Source: Flavitalea plasmicola (GTDB taxonomy: Bacteria > Bacteroidota > Bacteroidia > Chitinophagales > Chitinophagaceae). From it: DNA of 64,000 bases. The translations under genes were made by a program, and so were the position numbers. The notes under the pieces were generated by a model, which made no database searches, was not told the origin of the DNA, and worked only from the letters and a program-made list of their open reading frames with translations. The DNA is taken from contig NZ_JAUOTO010000004.1 of assembly GCF_030546645.1 (NCBI RefSeq), positions 806,001 through 870,000 on the forward strand, written 5' to 3'. Shown here in pieces: positions 1 through 7,640 of the stretch; position 1 is the stretch's first letter; each line of letters begins with the position of its first letter.

Positions 1-1931
1 TAACGCAATCCTATGACCGGCCCTGTCTTTACACGGCCCACCTGGAGATCGGCGAAGGGGGCAGCATTCCAGGTATGCAGCCATTGGGTCTTAGACTTTT
101 GAACGGTGACGAGTACGCTGTCAGGGAGCAGGGGCAACTGGGCGGTGGCCAGGTACACTTTATTTTCCGTCGTGGTCTGCTGCGATATGTTTACCATAAC
201 CTGGGCGCCGAGCCCGACGCCTATCCAATTCCCGATGTTATACCGGAAGTGTAAAGGCGTCACTTCGAAGCTGTTCTTTTTCACTGTTGTGGCGGTCTCT
301 CTTCCTATGATGAGGAATTTCAGCGCACCGAGGGCGGTATCGCTTTGCGTTCTCGTGATCCCGGTGGTTCCATTATCCTGCTGCAGGAGGCCCGCGAAGG
401 CTTCGATCTGGAAATAGGGGCGGGACGGTGAGAAAGGCGCCAGCACATATCCAATCTGTAATGAGCCATTAGTGGAATAATTGCCGTTCGAAGGTGAGTA
501 GACATAGCCTGCTACGATACCGGGGGAGATCCCTTTGATGAATTTTGCGGTGCTCCTGTTCGTTATGACTGGTTCGTTCTTATCGAAGACAATGGCCGCC
601 CGGGTGCTGAAAGGTATTTTTTTCGGCTTCTTTTTAAACCGGATGGAATATTCCACAAACCCTTTGGTAGAATCTTTGTCGGATACTCCTTCCTGCTGAA
701 GGCCTGGCAGATAGATATTGTTGAATATGAAATAAAGGCTATCTCCGGTGCGGACCGTATCGATGCAGCTTTGGCGGTTGTATGCTGAGTCGCACCAACT
801 GCAGACGGGGCTCATGGTCTTCAGCTGTACGGTGCTGCTATTGAGCTGGCGGGGGATGGCGACGCCAATGGATACTTTTTTCGCAGGTCCCCGGCCGGTG
901 TTCTGGAAGTGAACGGTGTAGGTCAGCTCTTTTTTCTTTCCCATAAAGCGGTAGTTGATCCGCCTGGGTTTTATCTGCATATAATTGGGGTCGTGGGACG
1001 TTACCACGGCCACCTCCAGTCTGTGAAGCTCCGGCGGAAAGGCCGGATCGTCGGGCACCATCATCGCAGTCAAGGCCACTGTGGCGTTGGTGTCCTGGAT
1101 CATGGTGGGCAGGGTATTGAGGTCCATGAATACGAACTTTTCCTCTCCGTTGGATATTGCGGGATAATGCAGGACGGTATGTTCCGAGTATTCTTTCTGA
1201 AGCATCTGCAGCATGGAATGTGCTTCGCCGGCATAGTTCGGGGCTTCGTCGTAGGTGATCTCGGGGCCGGATGGTTTAAAAGCTTCGTTGATAAAAGGAT
1301 TTTTTTTGTCCAGGGCGCACCAGGCGCCGGCAGGGGGGGAGAGTCTTGCCATCAGGGTGTTGAGGGGCAGGCTGTCTTCCTTATTGTAATATCTTTTATC
1401 CGCCAGGTCGAATCCTTTTTGTCCGAACTGCCGTTCGTTATAGAACAGAATGATGGTGCCTGAGAGGCTATCTTTCCGCTGGTTGCGATAACCCACCACC
1501 GCTACGAAATCTTCTCCTGGTCGTGGATTCCTGTTGATCTTCATTTCGATGTTGCCGCTGCCATGGAAGAAATGCGAAGCCCAGACATTGCCGCCGGCCT
1601 TCTTTCTTACTTTCACCGGGCGGGGACGCGTCGGAGGCGCTTTGCCATCGTCATAGTTGTTGGTGGCATATAGTCGTACCTGGTAGACGCCGGTGTCCCG
1701 GTAGGCGTAAAGCGGTTCTTTGTCAAAGCTGAAACGGCCGTCGCCCAGTTCCCAGAAATAGGTGTAGAAGGCTGCGGGAGCGCCGGCGATCTGTCGCAGG
1801 GGACGCAGCCTGGCGGTGAAATGCATGCTGTCGCCTGCTTCTTCTACCCGGATCTCGGGGGGGATGGAATCCTGGGCTCTGAGGGCGCAGGTTGCCAGCA
1901 GGAGGGCTATGACAAGGGAGGGTCTCAGCAT
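1..1931 (-). CDS. PKD-domain secreted/surface protein, C-terminus cut by window edge
   Basis: The reading frame is open from an ATG at 1931 down to base 1, giving at least 643 codons with no stop, so the C-terminus lies outside the window. The N-terminus is a signal peptide (residues 1-19, hydrophobic, ending ALRAQ). Residues about 50-95 carry a PKD-type fold signature: WELGDG at 60-65 followed by YRDTGVYQVRL at 77-87. The middle resembles repeated Ig-like beta domains. From about residue 480 there are alternating aromatic/polar strands of the kind seen in outer-membrane barrels (for example ISPGIVAGYVYSP), so a surface or outer-membrane location is inferred. No enzyme motif was recognised. 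It is transcribed on the same strand as the lipoprotein at 2049-3128 but a terminator hairpin separates them. Confidence 0.75.
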   Translation of the reverse strand, partial: MLRPSLVIALLLATCALRAQDSIPPEIRVEEAGDSMHFTARLRPLRQIAGAPAAFYTYFWELGDGRFSFDKEPLYAYRDTGVYQVRLYATNNYDDGKAPPTRPRPVKVRKKAGGNVWASHFFHGSGNIEMKINRNPRPGEDFVAVVGYRNQRKDSLSGTIILFYNERQFGQKGFDLADKRYYNKEDSLPLNTLMARLSPPAGAWCALDKKNPFINEAFKPSGPEITYDEAPNYAGEAHSMLQMLQKEYSEHTVLHYPAISNGEEKFVFMDLNTLPTMIQDTNATVALTAMMVPDDPAFPPELHRLEVAVVTSHDPNYMQIKPRRINYRFMGKKKELTYTVHFQNTGRGPAKKVSIGVAIPRQLNSSTVQLKTMSPVCSWCDSAYNRQSCIDTVRTGDSLYFIFNNIYLPGLQQEGVSDKDSTKGFVEYSIRFKKKPKKIPFSTRAAIVFDKNEPVITNRSTAKFIKGISPGIVAGYVYSPSNGNYSTNGSLQIGYVLAPFSPSRPYFQIEAFAGLLQQDNGTTGITRTQSDTALGALKFLIIGRETATTVKKNSFEVTPLHFRYNIGNWIGVGLGAQVMVNISQQTTTENKVYLATAQLPLLPDSVLVTVQKSKTQWLHTWNAAPFADLQVGRVKTGPVIGLR

Positions 1932-2000
1932 GGTGATAAATATAGATATGTTAACGGAAATGTATCAATTTCATTGTTGCTTCCAGGTGCTGTAATACGA

Positions 2001-2031
2001 ACAAAGACCCGGGCGAAGCCCGAGTCTTTGT
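2001..2031 (-). terminator. hairpin terminator after the lipoprotein gene
   Basis: Arms 2001-2014 and 2018-2031 pair over 14 positions with a single mismatch (2009/2023) around a GAA loop. The stem is GC-rich near the loop and ends in TCTTTGT on the minus strand. It lies 18 bases beyond the stop codon of the lipoprotein gene at 2049-3128. A long U-tract is missing, so termination is probable rather than certain. Confidence 0.6.
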
Positions 2032-2048
2032 CGAGGACCTATAGGCCG

Positions 2049-3128
2049 CTATTTGGTATTCATCGACAAGATCATGCTTGCCATGGTGCTTTCCGACACT
2101 TCCTGGGGGTCGAAAGTGAAGCTGGTGTAATTGTTGCCGCCCGTGGGAGCTGCAATGGTCACATCCTTCATATCCGCGTAGAACTTTCCATTGACACTGC
2201 TCATGGCAAGGAAGGTACCCTGCATGCCAATGGGCATGGAGTTCTGGTAGCTGTAGAAACCCTGGTAGCCTGCGGGTGCATTGAGGATGATGTCGTACAG
2301 CCTGATCACCGTATTCTGGTTGTGAGGCTTGAAGAACAGGATCGTCGGCTGATCGCCCTGGTAGCTCTGTTGTGTTTCAGCGTTGTAATGACTGCTGAAA
2401 TAACCCAGCACTGTGGTCTTGGGATCCGAAGGATTGCTGATGATCTGGTCGCAATTCCTCCATTGAACCAGGCTGTCGAGGGTGAAATTCAGGGTGCCAT
2501 CAGTACCATTGAAAAAGGCATAGCCGTGGGTAGTCAGCTGATCCCACACCACCCCTTTATTTACGGACATCTGTATTGAGAGGGTAACAGCCACATTCAG
2601 GTAGTCATACCCGCTGAGCGTGGTGGTGATGCTGGAGTCGCCGCTCCACATGGGTATTTCCTGGCCGTTGGGCTTGGCCCTGACGGCAACTTTTATCCCG
2701 CTGTCCTTTTTCAGCTGCAGGTCGTTATTACCCTGAACGGCTTTGACAAAGAACTCTCCATAAGACTGCAATAATTTACCGTCCCGGGTAAGGGTAGGTT
2801 TATTGCTCAGGATCATGTCGGCGACAGAATTGATCTCTTTGACGCTGACGGTGACGGCGCCAGACACTGAAACGCCGGCTTTCGTCTGGAAGGCGCCGCC
2901 GGGTATCGTATAGGTAGTGCCTGTAGACGAGGTGAGGACGCCGCCGGCAGCGGCATCGACCGTAAAGCTTTCGAATACGGGCCCATGTTCCTTCATGAAC
3001 GTAGCCATTGCCTGTCTGTCAGCATTGTTATTTTGCTGCGGAGCTGGCTGGTCGCTCTTTTTACAAGCGATGACGCTGAGGGCAGTAGCGGTAATCAATG
3101 CCAGGGAGTGTAGGGATGACTTTTGCAT
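2049..3128 (-). CDS. Secreted lipoprotein of unknown function
   Basis: This 359-residue protein starts with a lipoprotein signal peptide: hydrophobic residues 8-20 and a lipobox SVIAC, predicting acylation of Cys22, followed by a polar Lys/Gln/Asn linker. Residues about 60-135 (beginning GGVLTSSTGTTYTIPGGAF, with DMILSNKPTLTRDGKLL further on) resemble the beta-sandwich repeated in many Bacteroidota surface lipoproteins, in which an IPxxAF-type strand precedes a TVxVKE strand. That resemblance is recalled, not searched. No catalytic motif was seen. The gene is divergent from the sigma-factor gene at 3218-3778, and the hairpin at 2001-2031 closes it. An outer-membrane or periplasmic location is inferred. 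Confidence 0.75.
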   Translation of the reverse strand: MQKSSLHSLALITATALSVIACKKSDQPAPQQNNNADRQAMATFMKEHGPVFESFTVDAAAGGVLTSSTGTTYTIPGGAFQTKAGVSVSGAVTVSVKEINSVADMILSNKPTLTRDGKLLQSYGEFFVKAVQGNNDLQLKKDSGIKVAVRAKPNGQEIPMWSGDSSITTTLSGYDYLNVAVTLSIQMSVNKGVVWDQLTTHGYAFFNGTDGTLNFTLDSLVQWRNCDQIISNPSDPKTTVLGYFSSHYNAETQQSYQGDQPTILFFKPHNQNTVIRLYDIILNAPAGYQGFYSYQNSMPIGMQGTFLAMSSVNGKFYADMKDVTIAAPTGGNNYTSFTFDPQEVSESTMASMILSMNTK

Positions 3129-3217
3129 ATTCGGTGTTTTTGTTTGAGGTATATCAGCAATACCTGGCCTTTGTTACCCCTTTATTCTGTTTTTTTTCGA
3201 TATTCGCCAAAAACCTC

Positions 3218-3778
3218 GTGGCCATCCATCCTGACCAACGTTACCTTGAAGGTTTGCTAAATAATGATAATCAATTAATTGAAGAAGTCTATCGACTTTT
3301 TTCCCCTGGCGTCCGGATCTGGATCGTCCAAAACAGCGGTTCAGAGGATGACGCTGCGGATATTTTTCAGGAATCTCTTGTGGATATATACAACCAGGCA
3401 AAATATAAGGGCTTGGAGCTCACTTGTCCTTTTCAGCCTTTCTTATTATTGGTGTGCAAGCGGAAATGGCTGAATGAAGTAAAGAAAAGGGGGCTCAGGC
3501 CGGTAACAAAATCCTTCGATGCTTTATCTGATCATGGAGAGGATGTATTTGCTGCTGCTGAGCGGGTGGGAATGGAAGAAGAGAAGGCCCGCCTATTCTT
3601 ACAGCAATTTCAGCGATTGGGCGAGAAATGCAGGGAGATCCTCCGGCTGAGCCTGTCTGGAGACAGACAGGAGAAGATCGCAGAAGCACTGGGCGTCACA
3701 TACGGCTATCTCCGAAAGAAGAAATCGGAGTGTATGGCGACGCTGATGTCCTACGTATCCGAAAAATGGGTCGTCTGA
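3218..3778 (+). CDS. ECF-type RNA polymerase sigma factor
   Basis: A sigma-70 family factor of the small ECF class that would direct RNA polymerase to a specific promoter set. Region 2 lies at the N-terminus (YLEGLLNNDNQLIEEVYRLF, then EDDAADIFQESLVDIYNQ, the usual acidic -10-recognition helix). Region 4 is at the C-terminus, with a helix-turn-helix around EKIAEALGVTYGYLRKKKSE. The frame extends upstream to an ATG at 3098, but that start would overlap the divergent lipoprotein gene and add about 40 residues unlike any sigma factor. The GTG at 3218 gives a normal-length 186-residue protein and is preferred, with moderate certainty. The next gene, 18 bases downstream, encodes a membrane protein that is its likely anti-sigma partner. 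Confidence 0.8.
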   Translation: MAIHPDQRYLEGLLNNDNQLIEEVYRLFSPGVRIWIVQNSGSEDDAADIFQESLVDIYNQAKYKGLELTCPFQPFLLLVCKRKWLNEVKKRGLRPVTKSFDALSDHGEDVFAAAERVGMEEEKARLFLQQFQRLGEKCREILRLSLSGDRQEKIAEALGVTYGYLRKKKSECMATLMSYVSEKWVV

Positions 3779-3796
3779 AAATGAAAAAATCTTATT

Positions 3797-4615
3797 ATGG
3801 CAATCTATACGAACGAAGATATCATCCGCTATGTAGAGGGCGAGCTGTCTTCGGAAGAAAAGCAAAAAATGGAGGACGACCTGCGGGCCGATGTCTCGCT
3901 GGCGGCTGGCGTCGAGCTTTACCGGCAGCTGAAAGAGACGCTGGAGCAGCGCCTTCCTGCTGATGAAGGCGCTACGGCGATGCAACAAACGCTGCGGGAT
4001 ATGCGGGGAAAATATTTTGGCGGGGCTGCGGGAGGGGGCGCATCGGGCGGTGGAGCGGATGTTACGTCCCCATCCGGAGAGGAGCCAGGTGCGGGTGGAA
4101 AAGTAGTAAAGATGAAGGTCCGGGCAGATGTCTTCAGGAAATACGTAGTCGGTCTGGCTGCCGCGGCGGCCATCCTTTTTGCCGTGGTGATGCTGTGGCC
4201 TTCCGATTACCTGAATACTTATGGGAAGACACAGATGGTAGGGAGTGCGGAGCGAGGGGAAGGGAATGATTCATTGATGGAGCAGGCTTCGGCATATTTC
4301 AATGCGGGGGATTTTGAGAAAGCGCTGCCGCTGCTGGATCAGGCCTTCCGTAAAGACAGCACTAATCAAACGGCATTGTTTTACAGGGGGGTAGCTCTTT
4401 TGCATACGGGCGGTGTCGATGCGGCTCGTTCCGATCTGCTGAAAGTATATGCAGGGGGCAGTCTTTTCCAATATGAGGCGGCTTTTTACCTGGCGCTCAG
4501 CTATGCACAGCAGAAAAATAATGCGGTGGCAAAAGAGTGGCTGGATAAGATCCCGGCCGGCGCGCCCGGCGCGGATAAGGCAGCCGGGCTACGCAGGAAG
4601 CTGGGAGTAAATTGA
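3797..4615 (+). CDS. Membrane-anchored TPR protein, probable anti-sigma factor
   Basis: This 272-residue protein has three parts. The cytoplasmic N-terminus (residues 1-110) opens with NEDIIRYVEGELSSEEKQK, which resembles the short helical start of Bacteroidota anti-sigma proteins. A Gly-rich linker follows, then one transmembrane segment (about 118-137, VVGLAAAAAILFAVVML). The periplasmic C-terminus carries TPR-like helices: SLMEQASAYFNAGDFEKALP, then QTALFYRGVALLHTGGVDAA, then EAAFYLALSYAQQKN. The position directly behind an ECF sigma gene supports a role in holding that sigma factor inactive at the membrane and sensing an envelope signal through the TPR part. The role is inferred; no zinc-binding HxxxCxxC motif is present. 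Confidence 0.7.
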   Translation: MAIYTNEDIIRYVEGELSSEEKQKMEDDLRADVSLAAGVELYRQLKETLEQRLPADEGATAMQQTLRDMRGKYFGGAAGGGASGGGADVTSPSGEEPGAGGKVVKMKVRADVFRKYVVGLAAAAAILFAVVMLWPSDYLNTYGKTQMVGSAERGEGNDSLMEQASAYFNAGDFEKALPLLDQAFRKDSTNQTALFYRGVALLHTGGVDAARSDLLKVYAGGSLFQYEAAFYLALSYAQQKNNAVAKEWLDKIPAGAPGADKAAGLRRKLGVN

Positions 4616-4630
4616 TCGCACTAACCAATT

Positions 4631-6421
4631 TTATCTAAAGATCATTTTCCGGCTCTGTACGGGCAGGCCGTCGATGAGTAACGAGCAGATATAAGTACCT
4701 TTCACACCATAGCCGTGGCTATACATCACTTCATTTACACCTTTTTTTAATGGCAGTCTGATCCGCTGTACCACCCGGCCGTCGAGTGCGCTGATATTGA
4801 TCCAGGCCCGCCCGTTGTAAGTGTCCGTAGACGATATGACGGTGATCATCGTCGCCTCGTCGAAGGGATTGGGGCTGTTCTGCAACAGTTGGATGCCTTC
4901 ATAGGGAGATGGCGCTGTCAGTGTGGCTGACGTAGTGGAAGCCATCCCTTTAGCGGTAGCAGCGATAACCGTCCCTGTCGTCAGGGAGGTTTCGGCACCA
5001 AAGAAGCTTTCCAGATCGTTGGCATCCACTCCGGCGACGCTGACGAAAAAATTCGTGGCGCTGCCATAGGGTACTGTGATCGTGTCGGAAGTAGCTATGG
5101 CGGATGTTCCCGGCACGGTGTATACGCTGTCCCAGTCGTTGGTAGCCGATCTTACGGCTATCCGGAATGCGGGGTAAGCGCCATTCAGACGCACCCTTAG
5201 CCGATTGGAGCTGATGATCGCAGCGGATGCCGTAGGTGTGGATGGGCAGAGGGCTGCCATTGCCAGGGCATTGCCGTTGACGAGGGCATTCCTGGCCAGG
5301 TAATTAAGATCTACATACAGTGTATCTTCCACTCCGTCACCATCTGCATCAAGGCCCAGGATGTCCCTGGTGGAGTGTTGCCGGTCCACATAGCCCGGGG
5401 AGCTTGAGCTGGCATTGCCATTTTCGTTAGCCTCAACCAGGCGCGCCGCCGTGTATCCTCTTGCGCTGAATGGCTGATGATCGCCTCCTCTACCTGTTCG
5501 GTCTTCCGGCGTCATGATCCGGATGTCCGTAAACACGTTGACGAGGCCGCTTAGCTGCTCCTTGTATTCCAGCTTGATGTACCGGGCCCATTGTTTATGC
5601 GGGGAGTTAAAGCCCCCTAAAGAAAAGATCCGCAGCCCGATGCTGTCGATATTGCCAAAAGCCGGGCAACTGGGTGCTGAGGAGGTATGGCCGCAAAAGA
5701 TATTTCCCGATACGTCGTTGTTGCTAACCGCCTTGACCGGGATGCTATTATTCTTCAGATAAGTGGCGAAAGCGATGGACCCATATAATCCCTGCTCTTC
5801 GCCCGTGTTGAGAGAGAATACGATGGTATTCTTGAAAGTATACTGGCTTAATACTCTCGCCAGCTCCATAACCAATGCCACGCCGGAGGCGTCGTCGTCG
5901 GCTCCGAAGGCATTGCAGCTGATGTCGCATAGTCCTTCGCAACGGCTGTCAAGGTGCGCTTCGATCAGGACGATGGATTTATCTGTAGTCTGGTTGCCGG
6001 GCAATACGGCGATGACATTTTTGTGAGCGGATACGGAGCACATCGTCTGGGTGAATTGTAAAAAGCCCGCTTTAAGCCTGCCGCCATTGGCTGCGCCGTA
6101 TTGCAGGAATTTGGTATAAGCCCACTGGCGCGCCGCCCCGATGCCCCGGGTAGCGGACGTAGTAGTAGATCCCGAGTTCCTGTTCTGGAAGCTCCGCAGG
6201 GCTACCAGGTAGCTTTTCAGCGAGTCCGCCGAGATAAGGCTACGCAGACCTGCTGAAACGGAGTCGGGATGGCTCACCGACGCAGAGATGCTATATGTCG
6301 ATGGACTGTAATTACCTTTCAGCAGGTTGGTCAATTCTGTTGTGGAAGGGCTAATATTGGTTTGGGAATGTGCGAACGATCCTGTCATTGCCAGGACCAG
6401 CAATAGTAATACTGGTTTCAT
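4631..6421 (-). CDS. M28-family zinc peptidase with T9SS C-terminal sorting domain
   Basis: A 596-residue secreted metallopeptidase. Residues 1-20 are a signal peptide. The M28 (aminopeptidase Y/PSMA-like) zinc site is complete in the sequence: His156 in AHLDS, Asp176 in GADDDASG, Glu208/Glu209 in NTGEEQG, Asp236 in NNDVSG and His315 in GGDHQPF. A fibronectin-like stretch at about 390-490 follows, then a C-terminal T9SS type A domain that begins around ILLQNSPNPF (about 515 onward) and ends KGTYICSLLIDG...RKMIFR. Export through the outer membrane by T9SS and proteolysis of extracellular peptides are inferred. The gene is convergent with the TPR gene, 15 bases apart. Its promoter would lie in the 6422-6598 interval. 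Confidence 0.88.
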   Translation of the reverse strand: MKPVLLLLVLAMTGSFAHSQTNISPSTTELTNLLKGNYSPSTYSISASVSHPDSVSAGLRSLISADSLKSYLVALRSFQNRNSGSTTTSATRGIGAARQWAYTKFLQYGAANGGRLKAGFLQFTQTMCSVSAHKNVIAVLPGNQTTDKSIVLIEAHLDSRCEGLCDISCNAFGADDDASGVALVMELARVLSQYTFKNTIVFSLNTGEEQGLYGSIAFATYLKNNSIPVKAVSNNDVSGNIFCGHTSSAPSCPAFGNIDSIGLRIFSLGGFNSPHKQWARYIKLEYKEQLSGLVNVFTDIRIMTPEDRTGRGGDHQPFSARGYTAARLVEANENGNASSSSPGYVDRQHSTRDILGLDADGDGVEDTLYVDLNYLARNALVNGNALAMAALCPSTPTASAAIISSNRLRVRLNGAYPAFRIAVRSATNDWDSVYTVPGTSAIATSDTITVPYGSATNFFVSVAGVDANDLESFFGAETSLTTGTVIAATAKGMASTTSATLTAPSPYEGIQLLQNSPNPFDEATMITVISSTDTYNGRAWINISALDGRVVQRIRLPLKKGVNEVMYSHGYGVKGTYICSLLIDGLPVQSRKMIFR

Positions 6422-6598
6422 GGGAGTGCTTGGGTTTAGGTGTTTTTTAGAAAATAGGGGTTGTCAGCGTAGGATAAGTGCGATCGTAACGCCAAAATAG
6501 CCATAAATTCCATCGATGGCAGTCCACTTGCCTGTGATATAAGGCCTGTCCATGATCCCACTTAAGGGGATATTTCTATTAGTAAGACAAAATAAAAT
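6422..6598. other. Intergenic region between the M28 peptidase and the his promoter
   Basis: This is the left half of a 355-base gene-free interval. It should hold the minus-strand promoter of the peptidase gene, but no exact TAnnTTTG box was found there. A short inverted repeat (ATCCC/GGGAT, about 6555-6571) is present. No protein-coding signal was seen. Confidence 0.4.
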
Positions 6599-6629
6599 TT
6601 TGGACATTGGCTTTTGGCCTTTAATTTTG
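6599..6629 (+). promoter_or_regulatory. Promoter of the his operon
   Basis: TTTG at 6599-6602 (-33 element) and TAATTTTG at 6622-6629 (-7 element, exact TAnnTTTG) are 19 bases apart, matching the Bacteroidota housekeeping consensus in sequence and spacing. Transcription would start about 4-7 bases after 6629, only a few bases before the leader-peptide ATG at 6639. Confidence 0.8.
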
Positions 6630-6638
6630 GGCCTCGTT

Positions 6639-6689
6639 ATGAAAATGACAATACACCATCACCACCATCATTTTTTACCACAGGGGTAG
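6639..6689 (+). CDS. hisL: his operon leader peptide (six consecutive His codons)
   Basis: A 16-codon ORF reading MKMTIHHHHHHFLPQG, with six adjacent histidine codons (CAC CAT CAC CAC CAT CAT, 6654-6671) and a TAG stop at 6687. It sits between the his promoter and an intrinsic terminator immediately upstream of hisG. A run of codons for the pathway end product in front of its own operon is the hallmark of translational attenuation. Ribosome stalling at low histidyl-tRNA is expected to favour the anti-terminator. The ATG is at most about 6 bases from the predicted transcription start, so translation probably begins without a Shine-Dalgarno site. The symbol is used by analogy with enteric hisL; homology is not claimed. 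Confidence 0.9.
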   Translation: MKMTIHHHHHHFLPQG

Positions 6690-6762
6690 GCCGGTGATGT
6701 TTTGTACTATATAAAACAAACTAATTAAAGGGGCTTACCGGAAGGTGAGCCCCTAATTTTTT
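6657..6762 (+). promoter_or_regulatory. his attenuator: alternative RNA hairpins before hisG
   Basis: Three mutually exclusive pairings can be read directly. Segment 1, inside the His codons (CATCACC, 6657-6663), is complementary to segment 2 (GGTGATG, 6693-6699). Segment 2 (CCGGTGA, 6691-6697) is also complementary over 7 pairs, one of them G-U, to segment 3 (TTACCGG, 6735-6741). Segment 3 is part of the terminator stem, 6730-6739 with 6744-6753. A ribosome stalled on the His codons would mask segment 1, free segment 2 to capture segment 3 and so prevent termination. The pairings are seen; the regulatory outcome follows the known mechanism of his attenuators. Confidence 0.85.
6730..6762 (+). 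terminator. his attenuator terminator
   Basis: A 10-bp stem (6730-6739 with 6744-6753, one G-U pair) closed by a GGAA tetraloop is followed by a T-rich tract TAATTTTTT at 6754-6762. It ends 14 bases before the hisG start codon, so it must act as a conditional terminator and not as the end of an upstream gene. Confidence 0.9.
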
Positions 6763-6776
6763 AACCAACTATTGGC

Positions 6777-7631
6777 ATGAAGCTAAAAATCGCCATTCAG
6801 AAATCGGGACGACTCTACGATGATTCCGTCAAGCTCCTGAAGGACTGCGGCATCGACCTGAAGAACGGAGTCAACAAGCTCAGGACCGAATCGGATAATT
6901 TCCCCATGGAGATCTATTTCCTGCGGGACGACGATATTCCCCAGTACGTGGAGGACGCAGTTGCGGACATCGGTATCGTAGGAGAGAATGTGCTGTATGA
7001 GAATTGTAAGCAAGTGGACATTGTGGAGCACCTGGGCTTCGGCAAATGCCGCCTGTCGGTGGCCGTAGGCAGGGGAGAACAGTATACGGATGTCACTTAT
7101 CTGCAGGGCAAAAGGATCGCCACGACCTATCCGACCCTTGTGCGTCAATTCCTGGCGAAGAACAAGGTGGAGGCGGATATCCATGAGATCAGCGGGTCTG
7201 TCGAGATCGCGCCCGGAATCGGGCTGGCCAATGCCATCGTCGACCTGGTCAGCAGCGGCAGCACGCTTTTCATGAACGGGTTGAAGGAAGTGGAGACCGT
7301 CCTGCAATCCCAGGCGGTGCTCGTCAGGAATAAGAACCTGAGCGATGAGCAACAGACGATCCTGGATAAGTTCCTCTTCCGCATACGTGCGGTGAAGAGG
7401 GCGAGAAATACGAAATACATCCTGTTGAACGCTCCCAACGACAAGCTGAAGGATATCATTGCGCTGCTGCCGGGCATGAAGAGTCCGACAGTGCTACCGC
7501 TGGCTGAAGCAGGCTGGAGCAGCGTGCACAGCGTGCTGAATGAAAATGATTTCTGGGATATCATTGAGCGGCTGAAGGATGCGGGCGCCCAGGGCATCCT
7601 GGTGGTTCCTATTGAGAAGATGATCATTTAA
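6777..7631 (+). CDS. hisG: ATP phosphoribosyltransferase, long form
   Basis: First enzyme of histidine synthesis: it condenses ATP and PRPP to phosphoribosyl-ATP in the cytoplasm. At 284 residues it is the long, homohexameric HisG form with a C-terminal ACT-like regulatory domain (about residues 210-284), so it needs no HisZ subunit and should be feedback-inhibited by histidine. Recognisable parts are the N-terminal KIAIQKSGRLYDDSVKLL, the middle EIAPGIGLANAIVDLVSSG, where the PRPP-binding loop lies, and the C-terminal segment PTVLPLAEAGWSSVHSV. It begins 14 bases after the attenuator and is followed 9 bases later by hisD. Confidence 0.97.
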   Translation: MKLKIAIQKSGRLYDDSVKLLKDCGIDLKNGVNKLRTESDNFPMEIYFLRDDDIPQYVEDAVADIGIVGENVLYENCKQVDIVEHLGFGKCRLSVAVGRGEQYTDVTYLQGKRIATTYPTLVRQFLAKNKVEADIHEISGSVEIAPGIGLANAIVDLVSSGSTLFMNGLKEVETVLQSQAVLVRNKNLSDEQQTILDKFLFRIRAVKRARNTKYILLNAPNDKLKDIIALLPGMKSPTVLPLAEAGWSSVHSVLNENDFWDIIERLKDAGAQGILVVPIEKMII

Positions 7632-7640
7632 TACATCGAT

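Noticed and set aside
3098-3217. Longer N-terminus of the ECF sigma factor from ATG at 3098
   Set aside because: It overlaps the 5' end of the divergent lipoprotein gene and gives a hydrophobic extension not found in sigma factors.
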